Below, in pieces: positions 23,858 to 30,675 of a stretch of DNA of 43,773 nt. The stretch is taken from NCBI GenBank assembly GCA_002423155.1, contig DIUV01000049.1, positions 3,646-47,418 of the forward strand. Direction: 5' to 3'. A program made the position numbers and the translations under genes. Each line of letters begins with the position of its first letter. The stretch's first letter is position 1. The notes beneath the pieces are model-generated. The model saw only the letters and a program-made list of their open reading frames with translations, was not told the DNA's origin and did not search any database. Origin of the DNA: Alphaproteobacteria bacterium UBA6149. Lineage in GTDB: Bacteria; Pseudomonadota; Alphaproteobacteria; Rickettsiales; UBA998.

Positions 23858-24241
23858 ATGAAAAAGACAACAAATAACAAAACAGAACTGAGTGAAGAGG
23901 CTGTAATAAGCAAGGCTTTAAAACGAGCTTCTGAGTATTGGAGCATCAACAACAAGCAGCTTGGTGAGTTTTGTGGGCTTAGTGAAGCGACAATTTCTCG
24001 CCTTAAAAATGGTCAGTATGTTTTAGATTATAATTCAAAATCATGGCAGCTTGCGCTTATATTTCTGCGTATATTTCGTGGGCTTGATGCGTATATGGGC
24101 GGCAATGTTGATAACGAAAAGGCTTGGTTGAAAACTAATAACCATGCACTTGGTGGCAAACCTATTGAATTGATGAAAAATGTTGAGGGCTTGGCAAATG
24201 TCGCTCAGTATATTGATTATACCAGAGGGAATTATAATTAA
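23858..24241 (+). CDS. Xre/MbcA/ParS-type antitoxin
   Basis: The 127-residue protein has an N-terminal Cro/Xre-like helix-turn-helix (about 20-65, LGEFCGLSEATISRLKNGQY) and a C-terminal ParS-type toxin-binding domain (about 72-125). The latter shows FRGLDAYMGGNVDNEKAWLK and the usual NHALGGKPIELMKNVEGLANVAQYID. It binds and neutralises the RES toxin encoded 14 nt downstream and probably represses its own promoter through the repeats at 23801-23841. The ribosome site is GGAG 9 nt upstream. Confidence 0.9.
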   Translation: MKKTTNNKTELSEEAVISKALKRASEYWSINNKQLGEFCGLSEATISRLKNGQYVLDYNSKSWQLALIFLRIFRGLDAYMGGNVDNEKAWLKTNNHALGGKPIELMKNVEGLANVAQYIDYTRGNYN

Positions 24242-24255
24242 GGAACTGTAGCTCA

Positions 24256-25014
24256 ATGCCAGCAACTCAGGAAATCAAAAAGCATTTTCAAAAATACGAA
24301 AATGAAATTTATAGATTGGTAGAAGGTCAATACTTCATATCAACCAGAAAACTTGTTGATAGCGATGCAGAGCAAGAATTGCTTGAAAGTATTTTAGATA
24401 ATTCAAAGCCAGTCGCACCCACAAAAAATTCCAAAGGTAATTTGCACTATCTGCTTTATACTCCATTCCGTTATCCACCACTTAAAACTGGCGGTAGGTT
24501 TCATACGCGTATAGAGCAAAGTATTTTCTATGGTTCAGAGGAATTAGAAACATCAATGGCAGAAATCGCTTTTGGTAGGTTTTTATTTATGCAAAATTCT
24601 GATGCAAAGCTTGAAGCCATGGATGTTCCATATACGCATTTTATGGTGAAAGTTAAATCTGCTAAATCTATTTTGCTAAACAAAAAACCTTTTGACCTCG
24701 AGCGAGAAAAAATAAGCCACCCATCATCTTATGGATACTCTCAATCACTAGGGAAATTAATGCGAGATGCAGGTGCGGAATTATTTACTTATTTTTCAGC
24801 CAGAAGAAAAGGCGGAATAAATGTTGGTTTATTCTCGGTTGAAGCGTTCGCCAGCAACAAGCCAATCGCAGGAAGGGACAAGCATTGGAGTGTTTATATT
24901 ACGAATGATAAAGTGGAGTTCCACCGCTTACATATGAAGGATAACAAAAAAGAAAGCCATATTTTTGAAATGGATTTGTTTAAAACGAAGAATAAATTTC
25001 CTAGAAATATCTAA
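24256..25014 (+). CDS. RES-domain toxin
   Basis: The 252-residue product is the toxin of an Xre-RES module. RES toxins deplete NAD+ in other systems. The core is visible: IYRLVE near residue 20, GGRFHTRIEQSIFYGSEELE and TSMAEIAFGRF (about 80-110), and the C-terminal SQSLGKLMRDAGAELFTYFS, ARRKGGINVGLFSVEAF. The Arg, Tyr and Glu positions expected of the family are present, so it should be active. It follows the antitoxin by 14 nt and is probably cotranscribed. Confidence 0.9.
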   Translation: MPATQEIKKHFQKYENEIYRLVEGQYFISTRKLVDSDAEQELLESILDNSKPVAPTKNSKGNLHYLLYTPFRYPPLKTGGRFHTRIEQSIFYGSEELETSMAEIAFGRFLFMQNSDAKLEAMDVPYTHFMVKVKSAKSILLNKKPFDLEREKISHPSSYGYSQSLGKLMRDAGAELFTYFSARRKGGINVGLFSVEAFASNKPIAGRDKHWSVYITNDKVEFHRLHMKDNKKESHIFEMDLFKTKNKFPRNI

Positions 25015-25311
25015 AAAAATAGAGCTGTCCCGAATTCATCCGCCTGAGATTCGAACTGATGCAACATATTGAATTTATTGCAATTAGTTATCCGAAAATA
25101 AGAGATTGAGATAATATGCGAACTAAAAACCTGAAGCTGGAAGCGAACTTCAGAGCTTTTGTTTTTTATGGCGGGGGCTAGTAGACGCTATGCGAACCTG
25201 TCAGGAAATGAGATTACTTGTTTTACAGATGCCTATCAAGTCAGAGCTTTTAAGACGGGCGGCATAAATGAAGTAAGTCCCCTTCGTTCATTCAAGGCAA
25301 AATAATTTTGA
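25015..25311. other. Intergenic region between toxin and Fur-type regulator
   Basis: Nearly 300 bp with no gene. It contains the right copy of the 28-bp direct repeat (25170-25197). Some DNA around 25045-25065 (GAGATTCGAACT) resembles the T-arm of a tRNA on the minus strand but is too short to call. Confidence 0.45.
25170..25197 (+). repeat. 28-bp imperfect direct repeat, right copy
   Basis: Pairs with 23639-23666 (22 of 28 identical). It lies 155 bp after the toxin stop codon. Confidence 0.55.
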
Positions 25312-25341
25312 TTGACTCAATATTTTTACTTAGTATATATT
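25311..25341 (+). promoter_or_regulatory. Promoter and palindrome ahead of the Fur/PerR-type gene
   Basis: TTGACT at 25312-25317 and TATATA at 25334-25339 (16-nt spacing; TATATT two bases later is an alternative) form a good sigma-70 promoter. The -35 box lies inside an 11-bp palindrome, ATTGACTCAAT (25311-25321), a possible regulator site. The predicted transcription start falls at or next to the ATG at 25348. Confidence 0.6.
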
Positions 25342-25347
25342 TTTTTC

Positions 25348-25782
25348 ATGAGCATGGATCATGAAATAATTCTAAAAGAGAATAATCTAAGCCTGACCGC
25401 AGTGCGGCTGGCTGTTTTGGAAGCGTTGCATAAACACCCTCACTCAGATGCGACGACAATTTTTTCGATTGTTCATAAAAAAATTGCGACTGCTTCTAAG
25501 CAATCCATTTACAACAATCTAAATACGCTAGTTGAATGCGGAATCGTGCGTGAGATTAAACCCAAAGGTCAGCCATCGCTTTACGAAACAAGGATTGGTG
25601 ATAATCACCACCATATTGTTTGTAAAAATTGTCACAAGGTAATGGACACGGAGTGTCATGCATTCGCTCCGTGTCTATCGCCGATGAATACCCACGGCTT
25701 CGTTATCGATGAAGCCGAGGTCACTTTCTGGGGCATCTGTCCCGCTTGTCAAAAAACTAACAAACCAAAAAGGAGAAAATAA
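25348..25782 (+). CDS. Fur-family regulator, PerR-like
   Basis: The 144-residue protein has a Fur winged helix (about 10-85, NLSLTAVRLAVLEALHKHPH, then ASKQSIYNNLNTLVECGIVR). The dimerisation/metal domain has HHHIVCKNCHKV and a second pair, GICPACQK, the four Cys of a structural zinc site typical of PerR and Fur. Coupling to katG (TAATG overlap) strongly suggests a peroxide sensor repressing the catalase-peroxidase. I chose the ATG at 25348 rather than the TTG at 25312, which is the promoter -35 box. There is no real ribosome site, so a leaderless or nearly leaderless message is possible. Confidence 0.88.
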   Translation: MSMDHEIILKENNLSLTAVRLAVLEALHKHPHSDATTIFSIVHKKIATASKQSIYNNLNTLVECGIVREIKPKGQPSLYETRIGDNHHHIVCKNCHKVMDTECHAFAPCLSPMNTHGFVIDEAEVTFWGICPACQKTNKPKRRK

Positions 25783-27932
25783 TGAGCACAGCTAATAAAT
25801 GCCCTGTCATGCACGGTGGAAATACGGTTACGAACAAGTCGAACATGGATTGGTGGCCGAACGCACTAAATCTGGATATTTTGCATCAGCATGACACCAA
25901 AACTAATCCGCTCGGCAAAGACTTCAATTATCGTGAGGAGCTCAAAAAACTCGATGTTGATGGCTTAAAAAAAGATCTGAAAGCTCTGATGACTGACTCT
26001 CAGGACTGGTGGCCAGCCGATTGGGGACATTATGGTGGTTTGATGATTCGTATGGCATGGCATTCTGCAGGTACATATCGTACTGCTGACGGTCGCGGTG
26101 GTGCTGGCACAGGCAATGAGCGATTTGCTCCGCTCAATTCATGGCCTGACAACGTGAACCTTGACAAAGCCCGCCGTCTCCTTTGGCCGATCAAGAAAAA
26201 ATACGGCAATAAAATCAGTTGGGCGGACTTGATGATTCTGGCTGGCAATATGGCCTATGAATCGATGGGCTTAAAAATGTTTGGCTTTGGTTTTGGTCGC
26301 GAAGATATATGGCATCCTGAAAAAGATATTTACTGGGGTTCGGAAAAAGAGTGGCTGACCAAAGGCCGTTATGCAGATAAAACCAGTGAATCGTTGGAAA
26401 ATCCGCTCGCCGCTGTTCAGATGGGCTTGATCTATGTGAACCCAGAAGGCGTGGATGGCAAGCCCGATCCACTCAAAACCGCACAGGATATCCGCGTGAC
26501 ATTCGCACGTATGGCGATGAACGATGAAGAAACGGTCGCTCTCACCGCTGGTGGCCACACCGTGGGTAAATGCCACGGTAATGGTGATGCAAGTGTATTG
26601 GGACCAAATCCTGAAGCGGCGGATGTTGAGGGGCAAGGCTTTGGTTGGCATAACCCGAAAGGTTCAGGCAATGGCGCAAACACTGTATCAAGTGGTTTAG
26701 AGGGTGCGTGGACAAAAAATCCTACTAAGTGGGATAATGGTTATTTCTACAACCTCTTCACTTACGAATGGGAGTTAAAGAAAAGCCCTGCAGGTGCAAA
26801 TCAGTGGGAACCAATCAACATGAAGGAAGAAGACAAACCTGTTGATGCAAATGATCCATCTGTTCGCCGCAATCCCATCATGACCGATGCGGATATGGCA
26901 ATGGTCAAAGACCCAGAATATAGGAAAATCTCAGAGCGTTTTTATAAAGACCCTGCCTATTTCTCAGAGGTGTTTGCACGTGCTTGGTTCAAGCTGACAC
27001 ACCGCGATATGGGGTCGAAAGTGCGCTATGTTGGGCCAGATGTTCCCAAGGAAGATTTAATCTGGCAAGACCCAGTTCCCGCAGGAAATAAGAATTATGA
27101 TGTGAAGGCGGTGAAGGCAGCGATTGCAAAAAGTGGCCTTACCATCAGCGAAATGGTCACGACTGCTTGGGATAGTGCGAGAACATTCCGTGGTTCGGAT
27201 ATGCGTGGCGGTGCTAATGGTGCTCGCATCCGCCTTGCTCCGCAAAAGGATTGGGAGGGTAACGAACCAAAGCGTCTTGCAAAGGTGCTTTCAATATTTG
27301 AAGGCATTGCAAAGGATACGGGCGCAAGCGTGGCAGACGTGATTGTTCTTGCTGGCAACTTGGGTGTTGAGCAAGCTGCCAAGGCTGCTGGCTTTGACAT
27401 TGCAGTTCCATTTGCTCCTGGTCGTGGCGATGCCACACAGGAAATGACAGATGTTGATTCCTTTGAGCCACTTGAACCAATTCATGATGGGTATCGCAAC
27501 TGGCTCAAAAAGGATTACGCTGTCAAGCCAGAAGAACTGATGCTTGATCGCACTCAACTGATGGGGCTGACCGCTGCTGAGATGACAGTGCTGGTGGGCG
27601 GTATGCGTGTTCTGGGTACAAACCACGGAGAAACCAAGCATGGTGTATTCACTGACCGTGTTGGACAACTGACCAATGATTTCTTTGTGAACCTGACGGA
27701 TATGAAATTCACATGGAAGCCTACAGGCAAGAACTCTTATGAAATCATTGACCGCAAGACGGGTAAAGTGACGTGGACAGCAACGCGAGTCGATCTTGTG
27801 TTTGGTTCAAACTCGATTCTCCGCGCCTATGCTGAAGTTTACGCGCAAGACGATAACAAAGAAAAATTTGTAAAAGACTTTGTTGCCGCATGGACGAAGG
27901 TGATGAACGCGGATCGTTTCGATATTGTGTAA
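25782..27932 (+). CDS. katG: Catalase-peroxidase KatG
   Basis: The 716-residue haem enzyme breaks down hydrogen peroxide and acts as a peroxidase. The distal haem triad lies in RMAWHSAGTYR (Trp and His near residues 92-93). The proximal His is in TAGGHTVGKCHGNG (about residue 258). The Met-Tyr-Trp adduct residues are present: Trp in the distal motif, Tyr in MGLIYVNPEG (about 217) and Met in ARMAMNDEE (about 243). The C-terminal non-haem domain is complete. The start shares one base with the regulator stop and is preceded by AAAAGGAG. A strong terminator follows. Confidence 0.97.
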   Translation: MSTANKCPVMHGGNTVTNKSNMDWWPNALNLDILHQHDTKTNPLGKDFNYREELKKLDVDGLKKDLKALMTDSQDWWPADWGHYGGLMIRMAWHSAGTYRTADGRGGAGTGNERFAPLNSWPDNVNLDKARRLLWPIKKKYGNKISWADLMILAGNMAYESMGLKMFGFGFGREDIWHPEKDIYWGSEKEWLTKGRYADKTSESLENPLAAVQMGLIYVNPEGVDGKPDPLKTAQDIRVTFARMAMNDEETVALTAGGHTVGKCHGNGDASVLGPNPEAADVEGQGFGWHNPKGSGNGANTVSSGLEGAWTKNPTKWDNGYFYNLFTYEWELKKSPAGANQWEPINMKEEDKPVDANDPSVRRNPIMTDADMAMVKDPEYRKISERFYKDPAYFSEVFARAWFKLTHRDMGSKVRYVGPDVPKEDLIWQDPVPAGNKNYDVKAVKAAIAKSGLTISEMVTTAWDSARTFRGSDMRGGANGARIRLAPQKDWEGNEPKRLAKVLSIFEGIAKDTGASVADVIVLAGNLGVEQAAKAAGFDIAVPFAPGRGDATQEMTDVDSFEPLEPIHDGYRNWLKKDYAVKPEELMLDRTQLMGLTAAEMTVLVGGMRVLGTNHGETKHGVFTDRVGQLTNDFFVNLTDMKFTWKPTGKNSYEIIDRKTGKVTWTATRVDLVFGSNSILRAYAEVYAQDDNKEKFVKDFVAAWTKVMNADRFDIV

Positions 27933-27947
27933 TGATTCCAATGTAGC

Positions 27948-27987
27948 ATGCGGTGGATAGCATATTATTCACCGCATGTGGTTTTTT
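27948..27987 (+). terminator. Rho-independent terminator of katG
   Basis: CATGCGGTG (27948-27956) pairs with CACCGCATG (27970-27978), followed by GG and six T's. It lies 16 bp after the katG stop. Confidence 0.9.
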
Positions 27988-28070
27988 CACAGGTTCGACT
28001 GTATCAAGTGCATAACCCCTCTTAAAAGCACTCTATTCATTATTTATCAATAGCTTGTTTGTTCGAACAA

Positions 28071-28084
28071 TGGCGGAGGAGATG
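28071..28084. repeat. Attachment-site repeat, left (att)
   Basis: TGGCGGAGGAGATG is identical to 35772-35785, the 3' end of the tRNA-Ser gene on the other strand (including its encoded CCA). It marks the outer boundary of the integrative element. Confidence 0.75.
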
Positions 28085-28360
28085 TCCGCCGTTTGGCGAT
28101 TTGCCAAAGTTCGGCAACGTCCATTTGTCATTATTTTATATATGCTTAATCGTCCACATTTGTCTTGACAAGTCCGCTTAAAAGTGGCTAAATCCAGCTA
28201 TATTTTGTGGGTTAACTTGCGGATGAACAATCTTTGATTAATGGCGGAAAACGGTAGTGGGTTCGATTCCCTATCTATTATCCTAAAATATCAAGGTTTT
28301 TCAACAACAAGCTTTGCCGCGAAATCCAGTTCGAATTCCACTTCTTGAAAATGCGAAAAA
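28085..28360. other. Left end of the integrative element, upstream of the integrase
   Basis: Non-coding. It carries short motifs shared with the right end of the element: CAACGTCCA (28115-28123 and 35658-35666) and TTTGTGGGTT (28204-28213 and 35695-35704). There are also repeated GTCCA..TTTGTC boxes at about 28119 and 28152. These are candidate arm-type integrase sites and a likely integrase promoter region. Confidence 0.45.
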
Positions 28361-29578
28361 ATGGCGCGGCGGCAAACTTTAAAATTAACGGCTCTAGCGG
28401 TGAATAAAGCAAATAAAGCAGGGCTTTATGGCGATGGGGCTGGGCTGTGGTTGAGTGTTGGTAAGACGGGTAGCAAGTCTTGGGTGTTTCGTTTCATGCT
28501 TTATGGCAAAGCACGGGAGATGGGGCTAGGTGCATTGCATACCATATCACTAGCGGAGGCACGGGAGAAGGCGTTGCAATGTCGCAAATTGTTGCTAGAC
28601 GGCAAAGACCCGTTAGAAGAAAAGCAAGCAACCCAGCAGCAGCGGCGGCTGGATGCAGCAAAGACCACTTCCTTTTCTGATTGCGCGGAGGCTTATATTG
28701 CGGCGCATCGTTCAGGGTGGAAAAATACCAAGCATATTGCACAATGGAAAAGCACCCTAGAAACTTATGTTTATCCCAAGGTAGAAGGCTTATCAGTTGC
28801 GGCGATTGATACGGGAATTGTGCTGCAATGCCTAGAACCAATATGGAACGAAAAGCCCGAAACCGCATCCCGATTGCGTGGGCGGATTGAGGCGGTGTTG
28901 GATTGGGCAAAAGTGCGCGGTTATCGCAAGGGGGAAAATCCTGCCCGTTGGCGTGGGCATCTTGATAAGCTACTCCCTGCCCGTTCAAAAGTGGCGAAGA
29001 TTGAGCATCACTCCGCCTTGCCTTATAAGCAACTACCTGAATTTATAAAAAGCTTACGTGAGCAAAAAGGAATAGCCGCCCAAGCTTTGGAATTTGCCAT
29101 ACTTACCGCCACGCGAACGGGTGAAATCATTGGTGCAAGATGGGCAGAAATCAACCTGCAAGAAGCCGTATGGATAATTCCAGCCGCGCGCATGAAGGCA
29201 GGACGTGAACACCGCGTACCATTATCCGCACGGGCAATAGAGATTTTGCAGGAAATGGAAAAAATCAAGCAAGGGGATTTTGTCTTTGCTGGTGCAAGAT
29301 ACGGCAAGCCGCTTTCTAACATGGCTTTACTGATGACACTCCGCCGCATGAATAGGGCAGACTTAACCGCCCACGGCTTCCGCTCCACCTTCCGCGATTG
29401 GGTATCCGAAACCACCGCCACCCCCCGTGAAGTTGCCGAAATGGCTTTAGCTCATAGCATAGGGGATGCCGTAGAAGCCGCATATAGGCGCGGTGATCTA
29501 TTCGAAAAACGCCGCGAGTTAATGGAAGATTGGGCGGGGTTTTGTGTGGGATGCAACAAAGGAAATAATTATGAATAA
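28361..29578 (+). CDS. P4-type tyrosine integrase (DUF4102 + catalytic domain)
   Basis: A 405-residue site-specific recombinase. The N-terminal arm-binding DUF4102 domain (about 1-95; GLYGDGAGLWLSVGKTGSKS, WVFRFMLYGKAREMGLGAL) is followed by a core-binding SAM-like domain (about 100-195) and the catalytic domain. Active-site residues seen are Arg near 251 in ATRTGEIIGARW, the HGFRSTFRDW box (His about 338, Arg about 341), His in LAHSIGD (about 364) and the nucleophile Tyr in AAYRRGDLFEKR (about 374). All are present, so it should be active. It probably recombines the tRNA-Ser att repeats. The ribosome site is weak. Confidence 0.95.
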   Translation: MARRQTLKLTALAVNKANKAGLYGDGAGLWLSVGKTGSKSWVFRFMLYGKAREMGLGALHTISLAEAREKALQCRKLLLDGKDPLEEKQATQQQRRLDAAKTTSFSDCAEAYIAAHRSGWKNTKHIAQWKSTLETYVYPKVEGLSVAAIDTGIVLQCLEPIWNEKPETASRLRGRIEAVLDWAKVRGYRKGENPARWRGHLDKLLPARSKVAKIEHHSALPYKQLPEFIKSLREQKGIAAQALEFAILTATRTGEIIGARWAEINLQEAVWIIPAARMKAGREHRVPLSARAIEILQEMEKIKQGDFVFAGARYGKPLSNMALLMTLRRMNRADLTAHGFRSTFRDWVSETTATPREVAEMALAHSIGDAVEAAYRRGDLFEKRRELMEDWAGFCVGCNKGNNYE

Positions 29579-30323
29579 TTTTTTTAATCTATTTAAGCGG
29601 ACAAAATCTAGCACCCCATCTTTAAAATCATTACATAATGAATGTGAAGAAAACAACTTTAGAAAAATTTGGCTACCAGAACAAAGAGAAACTCCAATTA
29701 TGCCAACTTGGATATTAAACCAAGCACAAAGCCCACACGCAAATTTTTATTTTTGGTGTAAAAAATCATTATGGACGTTAGAAGAAGCCGCAATATTAAG
29801 CGGTAAAATTGACCCTAGATGTACTACCATAGAAGTCATAAGCCGCGAACTGGATGCCTATTTTGAGAATACGTATAGCGGCAAATTAGACCTTGATTTT
29901 CCAAGTACCGAATTTAGAAATATTCTTGCGTGTTATAACATGCTTTTACACTTAAAGACCAACGGATTGTTAGAACAAGAAGTATGTTCACCAAAAAATA
30001 TTTTGAGCTTACTTAAAAAAAATGGCATCAATTTTCCAAATATAGAGCTGTTCTTATCAATCGAAGCAAATGAAAATTTGGTATCAACATCGCTTGGTAA
30101 TATGAAAGGCAATGTTTTAAACGAAAAAATAGCCGAACTTTTACCAGAACATATTGAAAAAACAGGGTCACAGGCGAAGGCTATTAAAGCTATATGTGAT
30201 ACGTTGGCTAAAAAGCATCCTGAAGTTGCCACCCGTATTAATAAAGGCGGCTATAAATCAATAGAAGTCGGTTTTTTTGATTGGAGAAGAACAAATAAGA
30301 ATAAAACTAGCTCTAAAGAATAA
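29571..30323 (+). CDS. Hypothetical protein overlapping the integrase gene
   Basis: A 250-residue, mostly helical, soluble protein of unknown family. The start at 29571 has AAAGGAAATAATT upstream and overlaps the integrase stop by 8 nt, so translation is coupled. Early residues contain WKLTEAAILLSGKIDP-like FWCKKSLWTLEEAAILSGKI. The C-terminus (about 190-250, AKAIKAICDTLAKKHPEVAT then GGYKSIEVGFFDWRR) looks like a DNA-binding or regulatory helical domain. Being tied to the integrase, it may control integration or excision. This is inference from position only. Confidence 0.75.
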   Translation: MNNFFNLFKRTKSSTPSLKSLHNECEENNFRKIWLPEQRETPIMPTWILNQAQSPHANFYFWCKKSLWTLEEAAILSGKIDPRCTTIEVISRELDAYFENTYSGKLDLDFPSTEFRNILACYNMLLHLKTNGLLEQEVCSPKNILSLLKKNGINFPNIELFLSIEANENLVSTSLGNMKGNVLNEKIAELLPEHIEKTGSQAKAIKAICDTLAKKHPEVATRINKGGYKSIEVGFFDWRRTNKNKTSSKE

Positions 30324-30468
30324 TTAATTACCGCGTTATTACCTTCAAATACTACTTTCTTACTATAAAATTACCGTTTTTTGGTTATCGCCTACCTCTA
30401 ATCTTACCTGCCATGCTCTCCCTACATCCGCAATAAAGCGAGATGAGCCATAATAGGAGAAATGAGAT

Positions 30469-30675
30469 ATGAGCGATAAAATAACTTTCCCTCATGAGGG
30501 TTTAGCAAGACTACCAAAAGTAACTGAATTTTTAGGGGTGGGAAAATCCACCCTGTGGGGATGGGTAAAAAATGATAAATTTCCCCAGCCTGTACGCATT
30601 GGGCGCGTTACTGCATGGCGAGCAACCGAGGTTCGCCGCTTCGTAGAAGAAGGGGGCAACCATGCAAGTAGATAA
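30469..30675 (+). CDS. AlpA-family excisionase-like regulator
   Basis: A 68-residue MerR/excisionase-like DNA-binding protein: RLPKVTEFLGVGKSTLWGWV then NDKFPQPVRIGRVTAWRATE and VRRFVEE. AlpA proteins activate prophage or satellite integrase genes and help excision. The ribosome site is AGGAGAAATGAG just before ATG. The stop overlaps the start of the large replication-type gene by 14 nt, forming one transcription unit. Confidence 0.92.
   Translation: MSDKITFPHEGLARLPKVTEFLGVGKSTLWGWVKNDKFPQPVRIGRVTAWRATEVRRFVEEGGNHASR

Noticed and set aside
25040..25070. Possible second tRNA-Ser-derived attachment fragment near the toxin gene
   Set aside because: About 12 bases resemble a tRNA T-arm, but the rest does not pair, so it could be chance.
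28249..28345. tRNA-like T-arm sequences (GGGTTCGATTCCC and AGTTCGAATTCC)
   Set aside because: Only T-arm-like pieces exist. No acceptor, D-arm or anticodon arm could be built, and no CCA follows. They may be decayed attachment sites, but this is not supportable as a tRNA.
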